The translations under genes and the position numbers were made by a program. Below are positions 43,691 through 54,234 of a stretch of DNA of 64,000 bases, piece by piece; position 1 is the stretch's first letter; each line of letters opens with the position of its first letter. A model generated the notes under the pieces. That model did no database searches, was not told where the DNA came from, and was given only the letters and a program-made list of their open reading frames with translations. This DNA comes from Dryocosmus kuriphilus (Eukaryota; Arthropoda; Insecta; Hymenoptera; Cynipidae): the NCBI GenBank assembly GCA_038277395.1, contig CM076190.1, positions 245,625,256 to 245,689,255 of the forward strand. The letters run 5' to 3'.

Positions 43691-43973
43691 AAGCAAACCT
43701 CCTAGTGCCAACCCTTAACATGAGTTAGAGCGATGAAAAGTTTTTGGGGTTCTGTTAGCATCAAATGTAAACTTCATCATTAAAAAGATTTTGAATTTTC
43801 GCAATTAGGTCAATTTTATTAATGAAATCATTTATGATGTTAGATTTTTATCAACTACTGGTCTAAATAACTTTTTGGAGAAACGAAAAAAAATCTACCT
43901 CAGCCAGGCTTTGAACTAGGAACGCGACTATTCACGATTGGAGCGTTTTCCAATTACGCCACCGATCTAGTGA
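43690..43973 (-). mobile_element. tRNA-derived SINE-like unit, inverted partner
   Basis: On the minus strand from 43973: GATCGGTGGCGTAATTGG resembles a pol III box A, followed about 35 bases on by TAGTTCAAAGCC, a damaged box B. The body (TTTCTCCAAAAAGTTATTTAG ... GATGCTAACAG) parallels the plus-strand unit at 43974-44270. Confidence 0.55.
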
Positions 43974-44270
43974 GGCCTAGGTGGCGTAATTGGGAAATGT
44001 TCCCATCGTGAATATTGGCTTTCCCGGTTCAAATCGGGGCCGATGTAAATTTCTTCTCGTTGCTCCAAAAAATTATTTAGAGCAGTATTCGAGAAAAATT
44101 TTACATAAAAAATTAACGTTAATAATATTACACATATTAAGGGTTGGTGCAGGGTGGTTTTCTTATGAGTTAGGGGGATGTCACTTTTTTGTAGCTCTGC
44201 TAGCATCAAATTTAAGCTTTGTTATTGAAAACATTTTGTCTTTTCGAAAAACTTTTTTTTGCTGAATTTG
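43974..44270 (+). mobile_element. tRNA-derived SINE-like unit
   Basis: GCCTAGGTGGCGTAATTGG (box A-like) is followed by CCCGGTTCAAATCGGGG (box B with a short T-arm-like stem), then a non-tRNA body (GCTCCAAAAAATTATTTAG, GTTGGTGCAGGGTGG, CTGCTAGCATCAAATTTAAG). It lies head-to-head with the minus-strand unit. No complete cloverleaf, so it is not a working tRNA gene. Confidence 0.6.
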
Positions 44271-44329
44271 TTTTTTATAAACGTTGGGAACTATATACTC
44301 ATTATTCTTTTGCCTTTAACCTGTATACT

Positions 44330-45140
44330 TCCAGAAATGTACAAAGAAATGTAGCAAAACGTACAGCTGTGTAAACTGTAGAAAATAATGGATGGCGCAA
44401 AAAGCATGAAATAAGACATAAAGCATATACACGTCTTATCTCAAGTTCAAAATTAAGCATTGTTAGAAATTATTTAGATAATTGAGGAACATATTCCCAC
44501 TGATAATTAATATCACGCATTTTTCATTTAAAAAATTTTAATTAGGAATTATGCAATTGTTATTTTTATATTCTTTTAGCAATTTCAAAATCTGATTCAT
44601 TAAAAATAATAGTCGAAATAAATTATAATGCAAATAACGACGTGAATTATTTTTCCAATACCTTTGGTTCATTTCCAATGATATTTGTGACCAAAACTAG
44701 GATAAATGTCATTGTAGTACATTGCTTTCCATGTGGTTGGGTATTTTTTGCGCAAAGAGTTTTTCTTATCTAAAATGTTTCCGATTTTTTTATATACTAC
44801 CCAGGGAGTCAAAAGCAGAAATTTGGGCTCATTTAAAAGTCAGATAACCTATTAGATAAATTTTGGTGAATTTTTTCTTTGAATGTGGTTGGCTTTTCTT
44901 GCGCAGGGTGTTTTCCTTATATACAATGTTGGCAAATTTTTAATATGTTATCGAGGGAGTCAAGGAGAGAATTTTGAGGCCATTTAAAAGTTGCATAATC
45001 TATTAAAGCAATATTGGTTCATTTTTTCTCTGAGACAGCTTGACTTTTTATGGCGCAGGGAGTTTTACTTATCTATTTTGTTTCAAATTTTTACACGTTA
45101 TCTGGGGAGTCAAAACCAGTCAGAGACTTGCACTTATTTA
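44330..45140 (+). repeat. Repeat element with internal ~150-bp tandem units, copy 2
   Basis: Shares the head of copy 1 (ACAGCTGTGTAAACTGTAG, GAAATTATTTAGATAATTGAG, TTAGGAATTATGCAATTGTT) and has three tandem units beginning near 44745, 44893 and 45048 with TTGCGCA...TTTTCCTTATCT boxes. Fewer units than copy 1 (seven). Confidence 0.7.
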
Positions 45141-45439
45141 AGAATAAGAGGCTGCATTTTCACTTTCAGCTTTACTGAGAAATATTACGAGGTTTGCTCA
45201 TGAAATCAAATATCGTAGTACACTCAAGAAATGTGTGTTGAGCGAAAGACACGTGACTAAATGGCTCCCTTGGGCGAAGGAGAGTATCGACCGAGATAGG
45301 AGCAAAGTAAGTGTTTCTGGAAGTGGGGTTTCACGTCTTTGCACGTATTTATCTTTAACCTAAATTCCCAGCAAATGTTTAAGATTTACAAGAAATATCT
45401 TTTACCGACGGCAAACCGTTGGTTCATCAATACAAAACG

Positions 45440-45700
45440 ATGAATATGTATGATTCACTCCATAATTCCGGCCCAATATCCAATGTAATATTTTCCGAAC
45501 ACTTCTCGTGAATTTTCCATCATCGATGCTATACACTAAAGCCTGCCAATAGAATTAAGCAATTCTTTCACTCCTCCTCCCCCTCCCAATAGAACATTTT
45601 TAATATTCAAAATAAAGGCTAACAATTGGTGCCCCACAATATTTGTCTGTAATTTTAAGCTTTCCTTTTTCGCTTATGAAAGTTGTGAAATCGAAAGAAA
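45440..45700 (-). repeat. Palindrome-headed repeat family, inverted copy
   Basis: Minus-strand order: CTTTCGATTTCACAACTTTC / ATAAGCGAAAAAGGAAAGC head, TTAGCCTTTATTTTGAAT, TATTGGGAGGGGGAGG, TAGCATCGATGATGGAAAAT, TTCGGAAAATATTACATTGG and GGGCCGGAATTATGGAG. The same order occurs at 47340-47600 and in part at 49558-49900. Confidence 0.65.
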
Positions 45701-45731
45701 GGCCAAGACTCGTCCGACGGGTTACTCACTG

Positions 45732-45803
45732 AGAAATCTCAGATTGCTGCGAAGGAAATGTTAAGAGACCCCTTGGAGGGAATCGTAGCAATCTGAGCAA
45801 TCT
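45732..45803. other. Stable 72-nt inverted repeat (hairpin)
   Basis: AGAAATCTCAGATTGCTGCGA at 45732-45752 pairs with TCGTAGCAATCTGAGCAATCT at 45783-45803 with few mismatches across a 30-nt loop (arms 21 nt; core CTCAGATTGCT). Size resembles a small-RNA precursor or a transposon tip; no further evidence. Confidence 0.4.
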
Positions 45804-46929
45804 AGTGTTTGTGTAGAAATCTTGGAAATCTTTCGCCAAGTGTGGAGTATTCAGTCACCCACTTAAGTACTCTTCGGGTTCATTCGGGTCTAGTCAGTTC
45901 GGTAATTGACGGCTAAGCTGACGGTGATAATGTAAGAACAGTCGAATAAATCCGAAAGCCGCCGAGTTTAACCGAGTCTATTTCTCAAGAACAATCTCAC
46001 ACACGAGTTGTGATCACGAGGACGGTCGAAAATCACGGCAATCTCAAAGAAATCTTGAAACTCTCTATAAGGATTAAATGGAGATTGCTGAATTCATGGT
46101 TTTAATATTTCCAGATTTCGCAGTGAGTAGCCCCTCAGATCCATGTTGCACGTGCATAAATGTATGAAATTAATCAAATTAATGAAGGCGAACTTCTTTA
46201 ACTTCATTTTGACAACTAATTTAGTAGAGTAAAGAAATATGATTAGCTGGAAGATAGTTTCCTTATTAGATTTTTGTTTCAATAAGATATAGAGAGTAGA
46301 AATTGAGAATAACGAACGTCATAAGCAGCATCACTCTTTGAAAATTTTGTTTCAAGGAATAGCATTTTATTTGTAATACCGGAACTTTTGTAAAAAACAA
46401 ATAGAGACATAAATGTTGTGAAAGATATGGTTGAGCGGTAATTGAAACTTTCATGAATGGGATTTAATGAGTATTATGGGAACAGAATTCTTAAATTCGC
46501 AACTGCTCTAGTTTAATGTAACTGTTCCAATACCAAAACATAGTGATATCCGTACGGTCCCAATAAAGAAACACAAAAATACCATGGTATTATTATGTCC
46601 CATTCTTGGGGCTGTAAAATAAAAAAAACGTGTAAAGTACAAGTTCTTTTCTTTGAAAGAATATGTCGTTAGAAATTTCCTTTTAATTATTTTAATTCTT
46701 CAAAAGCGCATGTTCTTTAAGAAAAGCATGTTCCATTAAAAGAATGTGTTGTTATATTGAAACAGTGGGGATACTACGGTGTTCTGCTATTAGCACAGTT
46801 TTCTTAACAGCAATTCTGGAAAATTTGCAATGCAAGTGCGTGTATACGTTCAAAGTATTTTGATTTTTACGTTCGAGTAGAGCCATGCGTGTGTATTTTT
46901 CCGTACAAGGAGATGCTAAGGACTTGAAA

Positions 46930-47140
46930 GCGGCAAATGCTTCTTGGGGTGAAGGCTTTTCGAGGAGAACGTCTTCTGGGGCAAAAAATTTTTGAAGCGA
47001 TCGTTTTTTGGAGAAAAAGTTTTTTGGGGAAAGCGTTTTTTGGGGCGAAAGCCTTCTGGGCAAAAGTTTTTTCGGGAGAACACATTTTGAGGCAGAATTT
47101 TTTTTGGGCAAACGTTTTTTGAAGCAAACGTTTTTTGTGG
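46930..47140. repeat. Degenerate ~21-bp minisatellite
   Basis: About nine units of the type TTTTTTGGGGCAAAAGCG / AACGTTTTTTG. Read on the minus strand it gives Lys/Ala/Pro-rich seven-residue repeats (KKAFAPKNAFPKKLF-like) in two frames. The open frames at 46752-47177 are explained by the repeat. Confidence 0.7.
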
Positions 47141-47194
47141 CGTACGCTCGTTCTTTACCTTCCCAAATTCTACACATGACGTGCTGAACTTAGC

Positions 47195-47600
47195 CTTTCT
47201 GTGTTTATTTCACAACCTTTGTAAGCGAAAGGAAAGGCTTGAATTGGCAGAATAACGTTCGACGATATTTCAGGATATTTCTAAGAAATGAGGTGATGTT
47301 TAGAATATATCAGTTGCATAAATTTTTGCACGTGCAAGACGGACAATGACCTTTCCTTCGATTTCACAACCTTCGTAAGCGAAAAAGGAAGGTTTAAATT
47401 GCAGGCAAGGATTGAGAGACATCAATCCTTAGCCCTTATTTTAAGCATTGAACATTTTATATTGGGAAGGAGGAGGAGTGAAGGAATTTCTTAATTCTAT
47501 TTGTAGGTTTTAGTATATAGCATCGATGATGGAAAGTTTACAAGAAGTATTCGGAAAATGTTAAATTGGATAGTGGGCCGGAATCATGGAGGGAAGGAAA
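47195..47600 (+). repeat. Palindrome-headed repeat family, direct copy with duplicated head
   Basis: The head TTTCACAACCTTTGTAAGCG occurs at 47206 and again (TTTCACAACCTTCGTAAGCG) at 47362. The body TTAGCCCTTATTTTAAGCAT, TTATATTGGGAAGGAGG, TAGCATCGATGATGGAAAG and GGGCCGGAATCATGGAGGG then follows to 47600. Confidence 0.65.
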
Positions 47601-47639
47601 CAGGGTTTTAGAAATATGTTAAAAAGTCATTAAGTCCCC

Positions 47640-48360
47640 CCTTTTTTCGCCCTGGAAAGGGCCAGTCGATTTTCTGCTTTCAAGGGAGGGGGAGGGCGTG
47701 AAGAGGTCATCTTCGACTTAAGAACCCTCCTCACCCTCCTCGTACTGCGTTCAGGTGGGTGATGAGTCCCGGGGAATATCTGCATTGAGTTCACTGGTTA
47801 TGGCTCCCGTAGGGCATCGACCAATGAAGGCACTCCTGCTGATTTCCCGTTTACGTTCAACAGAGGGGAGAGCCCCGAAGAAGTCGGCTTCAACGTCCGA
47901 ACCCTTCGGGTACTGCGTTTAAGTGGGGGGGGGGGGGGGGGAGTCCCACGGAAGAGCTGCAGTGCCTTCACTGGTGATGGCTCCTGGAGAGCATCCGTCA
48001 ATGAAGGCACTCCAGCTTATTTCCCTTTTTGCGATCAACAGGGGGGGGGGGCGGTATGCCACGATGAGGTCGGCTTTAAAGTATGAACCTTCTCCGTATT
48101 GCGTTCAAGTGGGGGGCGGAGCCCCGTAAAGGTCGGCTTCAAAGTCCGAACGCACCTCGTACTGCGTTCAAGTGGGGGGGGGGGGGGGGCAAGAGAGTTT
48201 GGCTTAAAGTCCGAACCCTCCTCGTACAGCGATCAAGTGGCCGGTGAGCCCCGGGGAAGAGCTGCAGTGTGTTCACTGGTGATGGCTCCCGGAGGGCGTC
48301 GACCAATGAAGGCACTCCAGCAGTTTTCCCGTTTTGCGTTCAACAACATATCAGTTTGAA
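47640..48360 (+). repeat. GC-rich tandem repeat with long G runs
   Basis: About three full and several partial units of TCGTACTGCGTTCAAGTGGGG, GAAGAGCTGCAGTG, TTCACTGGTGATGGCTCC, GAGGGCGTCGACCAATGAAGG, CACTCCAGC and TTTTGCGTTCAACAG. Runs of G occur at about 47925-47941 (17), 48032-48043 (about 11) and 48174-48189 (16). The local frames are glycine-rich artefacts. Confidence 0.8.
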
Positions 48361-50590
48361 TAGCTCTTAAAAGAGCTGCTGGAAAAGAATTATTCGCATT
48401 CAGACACTTTACTAATTCACTGTTTCACTGATGCTCACACAAAGAAAGAAAGCACGGGAGAAATGCTGGTTGAGTATGAACGAACAGCTTTATTTCTCGG
48501 GTCAAGAATGCAGCTGTGACGTCTGCAGGTTTCGGGAAGCGTTCGACGCACGAGATGATGCTTTTTACGCGTCAAAGTGTTGAACGATCAAGGCGGATCG
48601 CCGAGTCCAGATTCTGATGCATGCTATGTCCAAAAAAAAACAGTGTTCGCAGAAGCGCGTGTAGGTGCGTTACGGTTTCCCGTTCGACTGCCTCGATCGC
48701 CTCAAACGTGGTATCTTTATGCACTTAGACGCGGGGCAGGCGCCATGCATATTTGCCGCTTGGGGGGCCATCTCTACTTGGTCCCTCAGCGGATGGAAGT
48801 GGAAGTCCGAGAGCGGGCTTCTCTTCCACGCCGCCGTGGACCATTGAGGTTATTTCACTTCCAAGCGTGGACTTGCACACGCGCTCGCGTCTTCGCTTCC
48901 CGATACCTCATAAGGACTCGCTGAGCTTACATAGAAAATACTATTAGAACCTGATGAGTATATGTATACTGTAATGTTTTTAATATTTTAGTACACTATA
49001 ATTTATGTGGTGATAATAGTAATAATAATAATAATACTGAGCGTGAGGAAGTAATAAGGTAACCGGCGTGGTAGAAACGCCGCCGAACTCCGTCGCTAGT
49101 GCTTGCTAAAAGATGAAAAAGAGATAAACTGATGATGGGTCTAATTGTGACAGGTCACCTCTCTTGAACCACGAACGAGTGACAAATACGCTCGTGACCC
49201 AAAGGGGTGAGGTTCGTAAAATATCTTTTCTGACAGATCGCCCTTCCCAACGCATGAACGAGTGATCAGCTCGCTCGCGATCCAAAAATGCGAGATTCAT
49301 AAGATTTCTTTAACTGGAAATGATCTGGGTTCGTAAAAATCCAAATTTTTCTGAGTCCAAAAGGTCGAAATTTTGGGAAAGGAGTTTTTGACGCGTGAGT
49401 CGGTGTCTTTTGTACTGGGGACATGGGGTGTGCATGTTCGTCGTGAACCGATAGGTTCACAATTTTGCGCTGGAAGCGTGTATCAAATAGTAGGTCTAGA
49501 AATTGTCTATTTAGAAATTATCAACAGCTATATTGCTGCGCATTCAACGCTGATCCTAGTCTTTCTTTTTTCTTATATCACAACATTCGTAAGCTAAAAA
49601 GAAAGGCGCAAAGTTGCTGAAAAAGATAGCGTCACCCTAATCCTCAACCTTTGTTTTAAACATTGAAAATATTATATTGGGTGGAGGGGAAGCGAAATAA
49701 TAAGGGTCCGAGGGTAATATTTCTTTATATTGGGAAGAAGGCGAAAAGAAAGATTGAAAGAGGATATGATAGTTTCTGAATTGGTTTGAAGTCTTTTTAT
49801 TCGTTCGTTATAGTATATAGCCACAATGATGGAAAATTTACCACACGTGTTTGAAAAACGTAATATTGGGAAAGTGGGCGGAAAGTAAGGAAAGATAAAG
49901 GCAGATGCGGAATTTTTTGAAAATAGAGTTCAAAAATTTTTAATTACTTGAAAAGAGGATTCGAAAAGTGAGTTTTAAAGTAAGAGAGAAGGGCTCAGAA
50001 TGCAGAAGAGCATTGTGGGGCATCTATTCTTAGCCTTTATTTTTAACATTGATATGTTTAATTGGGTGTTCTGTGTGGGTTTTGATTTCACTCCTTTTTT
50101 TAACCGACTAACGTTAATTATCTTTACAGACAAGCAAACAATCGAATTGAAACTAATCATCATTTTGTATTGTAATGTAATTTCCTTAATGAAGAAAGAT
50201 TTCATTGGGCATTGATCACTCTAAACGTCGACGATGTTATTTTGGAGTGTTACCGATTTTACTCTCATTTCAATTATTGATTTCGTACAAATCCTGCTTT
50301 CTTTTATTTTCAGAAAAGCAGAGTTTTTCCAAACTGAATGACCATAGTATTTTTATGTTTCTATAAACAGAATTCTCAGATTTTTCGGTAACTCTATAAA
50401 CTATTCCAATTATAGCTCTCGTCATTTTTTAAACAAATATGACTGAATGCTTATTTGTACTTTATAGAATGAGAATGTATATATATTTTTTTATCATCCC
50501 TCCTCTACCCTCAAACATCCAGCCATATCAAACGACCTTATAGATCAACACTATTTAAACGACTTTTTGCATTAGAAATTGGTTGGCCAA
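48360..50590. other. Unassigned region with repeat fragments
   Basis: 48470-48930 is GC-rich with a 115-codon frame that has no recognisable family. 49150-49360 has loosely repeated ACGAGTGA...GCTCG / GATCCAAA blocks. 49558-49900 is a third, diverged copy of the palindrome-headed repeat (TTTCTTATATCACAACATTCG head, TATAGCCACAATGATGGAAA). 50000-50080 repeats TTAGCCTTTATTTTTAACATTG of that family. No gene supported. Confidence 0.4.
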
Positions 50591-50599
50591 TTTAGTGGA

Positions 50600-50850
50600 T
50601 ACCTTAATTAATGCGAAACAAAGGCTTCAATCGATTCAATATTGAAACACTAGATATGCATAACAAGTAAATGTGAAAATTCACGATTTCAGTGTTGCTA
50701 GTCGTTGCCCTATAAGGTCATATATCGTTTTATTGCTTTTTTCCACCATGCGACCTTGAATCTCACTCGAAAAGCTCGCCTCTCTGCAAGTTTCAAGATA
50801 TTGTAGACATCGTTGCCTTTTTTATATATTCCAGCCGAATCGTCGTGAAA
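50600..50850 (+). repeat. Diverged fragment of the 362-bp satellite
   Basis: Segments around 50625-50660 (TCAATCGATTCAATATTGAAA) and 50680-50800 (AAATTCACGATTTCAGTG, AAGGTCATATATCGTTTTAT, CGACCTTGAATCTCACTCG, TTTCAAGATATTGTAG) follow the order of the satellite at 53770-54234 and 61542-62310. This places satellite on both sides of the TIR element at 51002-53760. Confidence 0.5.
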
Positions 50851-51001
50851 ATTGACAGCACGTGACAAAAAATCACTGCGTTCAGTTTATTTGTCAGTTC
50901 CATGTTTTTTGGAATGCTGAGTCCGAATCTGAAGAGATCGAACAAACATTCCTGCTGCGTTTTGAGATATTCATGAAAAACATAAAATTTTTACAATTTT
51001 A

Positions 51002-51232
51002 CAGTTTTTGCTTATAACTAGGAAAGTATGCGTCCTATGGGAAATTTTATTGGTAATAAAATGAAAGGTCATTAAATTTCATATAAACAGTATGAGCATA
51101 ATTTGTTTATTAGGTGCGCGGTTGGCCCAATATTCCGCACTCAAAAATGACCAAAATTTCGTGTTTCTATAAAAAACAACACGTTTTCTGCTAGATTTCC
51201 CAATGTATCATTGAAAGTACGTATTTTTCGAG
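51002..51232 (+). repeat. Left terminal inverted repeat of the 51002-53760 element
   Basis: Pairs with 53535-53760 in inverse orientation over its whole length with substitutions and small gaps; the longest shared block is the AAAATTTCGTxTTTCT region. Confidence 0.6.
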
Positions 51233-51315
51233 AATTGTAGGTCACAATTATATGCACATTTATTTAAGTATAATGAAATATATATTCCAGGACAAACAAA
51301 AGTGAAGTTAATAAT

Positions 51316-53400
51316 TTACGTTTTTCTCTTGCGTTTGGCTACTGCAGTGGATGGCCCCGGCTGGGGGTCCTCCAAGTGTTGCTGCGGTTCATTCTCAGTA
51401 CGAAACGGTTCAGGAATTTCGACCATTGTTAGTAGAATCAGATGAGCCAAAGTTCTGTGAGCGAAGTAATGTGCTCTGATAGCATGTGCATATGAGTGGC
51501 CAGTCATTATCTTTTTAGTACTGTTCACAGCATAAATCTGATTAAACAACTCCACTAGGCCACTTCCTTCCATGATGCAGCCTATTGCCCCCATGAATCA
51601 TATTGCCATTGGAAACCCTTCCAGCCTCACCAACACATGCTGAAATGTTTCTGGACGACTGGCAATAATTTCCCGGGCTTTAAGGTAAAGAGGCTGATAA
51701 AACTTCACATTTTTAGTTACTTGACCAAGAGCTTTGGTTCTCTCCATACCAAAAATCAGGGCTGAATGCCCGGTTTTGTAGTCACTGGGTTGTGCATTAA
51801 TGAAAAGCTGGCAGCTAACAAAGGTTGTTTCGTATAGCAACACTTTTGTGACTTCTCCATGAAGCCGTTCCATCTTCCAATGTCAGGTAAGTCCTTTGAT
51901 TTTCTGTAAGGCCACAATAAGTCTGGAACAGTTGGTATAATTACTTTATATCGCTTGAAGTTCTCATCAATAGGCTCTATCCGAACATCAGCTAACCCTA
52001 AATTACCATGTCTGTGAAATGGTTGCAGTGGAATATGTCCCATATTTTCTGCTTCTTTTGTTGACGGTAGCTTGATTAGCCGCGTTGTGTCCATCAATTG
52101 TCTGCACGTTGCAGTCAGAATTACCAAAGACGCATTGTGAAGCATTTCATTTATCAGCAGCAGTAGGAGGACTCATTGCACAGGATATTTCTCAATGTAG
52201 TGCTTCCGTGCGCGATGAACAGAACCCTGAAGCTAACAACAAGTCGATCAATTCGCGGGATCCAAACTTTTATATAAAAAAGCCTTCCACTACAAGCTGC
52301 TCAGGGGAAACAAATGATGAAGGTGTCAAGGCAACAATGAGAGCATAAGCGATGGCTGTTGACTTAATTTTCTACTTGCTCAGGGAACCACGCTTTTTGT
52401 TCGTAATTAATGATTTGGTGAAAACTCTGAGTGACTCTGGCACCGTATCTTCAGTACCTTCCATAAAATCATGAGGAGAAAGGTACTGTGTCGTCTTATA
52501 AACTTGGGATCTTATATCCATAGCTATTAGTGATGCAGCTGTCTCAATTATGCTTCTTCTTTCCTCTTTCGTAGACGACTTCTCCTTATGATACCACGAA
52601 TCAGTGAGAATTTTGTAACCTGTATTCTTTAAACACACAGTGGGAGGTTTGCAGTCAGTGATGCAGATGTCTTCACCATATTTCTTAATTAAGTGGGATT
52701 TGACAGTCCTCCATGAAGCAAATCCCTCACCTTTCCATTCTTTCATTAATCCGTCAGCTGTGGATTGGCATTCTTCATCATGGCTTTCGAGGTACTCGTA
52801 AATCGGTTTCATGTCACTCTCCGTGCCATCAGATGATGGTCCGTGTTTGGCAGCTCCCTTGGGACCAGTATTAAGACCACGAGCCCTAAGATTCTTCATG
52901 CAATGTAGGTGGTACCTTCCTCCAACAGCCTTCAAGTCAATAATGGTCTCCAGGCGATACCCCATATCTCGAATAAGATAACCATTTCATTTCGTGGCCA
53001 AATCCAAGATCCCACCTTTTGCTTCTGGGGTTTTAATATAGAAGACTGGATCACGATCATTCACAGAATGTCTTCTCTGTATGACCTCATAGTCTTCTGA
53101 AATTTCATCTGTACACAGAGAACACTGACTTCTAAAATTAAATGAGTATGTTGCTGAACGAGATGAACATGCTGACTCCCTTTCTTCCTATTGCAGCCTT
53201 CTGAAAGCCACGGTAATCATTTGCTTATTTATATAACTCGTTCTGCACTTGAAATGTACTTTGAGAGAAGACGCTCTTTTAAATGATAAAAGCTTACAAT
53301 CCTGCCTCTGTGAACTTGATGCATCTAATGCTTTCAGTCCGTCCTCCTTCTTCACCACAACTGAACACCTGTGCAAGGTCACATATTTCTCTACCCACCT
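51316..53400 (-). pseudogene. Unnamed animal-wide transposon-like protein, degenerate copy
   Basis: Read on the minus strand, 53382-53188 gives a Cys/Ser-rich start; then CSLCTDEISEDYEVIQRRHS; 52965-52372 gives VGGRYHLHCMKNL, EWKGEGFASWRTVKSHLIKKYGEDI, CLKNTGYKILTDSWYHKE, and a VPESLRVFTKSLITNKK end. 52330-52145 continues with FGSRELIDLLLASGFC. 52145-51316 gives IPLQPFHRHGNLGLADVR, ALGQVTKNVKFYQPLYLKA and MGAIGCIMEGSGLVELFNQIY. All motifs occur in this order in a family found widely in invertebrates that I cannot name. Breaks: TAG near 53192, TGA near 52996, a stop near 52280, and frame changes near 51880 and 51597. Function unknown; the flanking TIRs suggest a transposon protein. Confidence 0.7.
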
Positions 53401-53534
53401 TACCTGAGTTACTTACACCACCTCTTTGACTGCTAACCCATAAGCCTGCGTACCACTGGTAGTACAAATGTGACTACTATGTTCTTTTTTCAAGAAATTT
53501 CATGTAGTTTTACTTGAAAAATAACGTCTGTCTT

Positions 53535-53760
53535 CTAAAAATGAATATTTTCAATGGTAAATGGGGAAATTTGACAAAAAATGTGTTTTTTTACAGAAAT
53601 ACGAAATTTTTGTCAATTTGAGCGTGCTCTAGCGGGCTAACTGTGAATCGAATAAAAAAATTGTATCCGCAAATTTTGTAGAAAACTTAATACTCTTTCA
53701 TTCTTGTGAGAATAAAATTTCCTGTAGGATGCATAGCCTCGGGTAATCGTAAGAAAACTG
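53535..53760 (-). repeat. Right terminal inverted repeat of the 51002-53760 element
   Basis: Inverse of 51002-51232. It ends with AGAAAACTG, matching CAGTTTTT at the left end. The interval 53400-53535 between ORF and repeat is non-coding. Confidence 0.6.
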
Positions 53761-53769
53761 GGAAAGTTG

Positions 53770-54234
53770 CGAAAGGTTGATGATTTAAGCGTAACAAAAG
53801 AGAGTGAAAATTGACGATTATAGAGTTCTTTGACATTCTCTAGGAATTCAATTTTACGTATAACGAGTATAATGAGTAATAATAATTGATTGACGTTAAC
53901 TGAAGCGATTATTTTATTGAAAATCGGTTGGAGAGTCTAATTTATATCTTAAATCAAGAGAAACGAAAGGAATGATCGATTCAATAACGTAAATTTGATG
54001 ATTTATGCGTAACAAGGAAGAGTGAAAATGGATCATTTTCGAGTTCTTTGTCATTCACCTACAAGATCAATTATCGTTTCCTCGACTTTTTCCTATATGT
54101 ATCTTTGAAAGTCACTTTACAAACTCGCCCGTTATGCAAATTTCAAATCATTTTATACTCCGCTGCCTCTTTTGTAGTCCATTTAGTAAAATGCACATTT
54201 TCTACAAATTCTCAATTTGACGTAGAACGAGTAT
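53770..54234 (+). repeat. 362-bp satellite, left part
   Basis: Unit landmarks: GTATAATGAGTAATAATAATT (53868), TTGACGTTAACTGAAGCG, GAATGATCGATTCAATAACG, AGTGAAAATGGATCATTTTC, TTGAAAGTCACTTTACAAAC and TACGTATAACGAG/GACGTAGAACGAG. The unit resumes at the far side of the LTR element (61542), so the satellite was split by it. Confidence 0.8.

Larger units (their letters stand above)
51002..53760 (-). mobile_element. Putative DNA transposon with ~230-bp terminal inverted repeats around an unnamed ORF family
   Basis: 51002-51232 (CAGTTTTTGC..., GAAATTTTATT, AAAATTTCGTGTTTCTATAAAA, ATTTCCC) is the clear but diverged inverse of 53760-53535 (CAGTTTTC..., GAAATTTTATT, AAAATTTCGTATTTCTGTAAAA, ATTTCCCC). 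Between them lies a single minus-strand degenerate ORF (53400-51316). Both flanks resemble the 362-bp satellite. No clear target duplication. Superfamily unknown. Confidence 0.6.

Noticed and set aside
43974..44046. Functional tRNA gene
   Set aside because: Box A/B-like sequences are present but no complete cloverleaf or acceptor stem; body and mirror copy indicate a SINE.
48577..48924. 115-codon frame in GC-rich sequence
   Set aside because: Overlaps other equally long frames in the same composition; no recognisable motif.
48941..48990. CTGATGAG as another hammerhead core
   Set aside because: No GAAA after a stem and no stem I partner.
51598..51873. Separate small genes at 51316-51594, 51598-51873 and 51756-52145
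   Set aside because: They are consecutive pieces of one frameshifted ORF and are annotated as one pseudogene.
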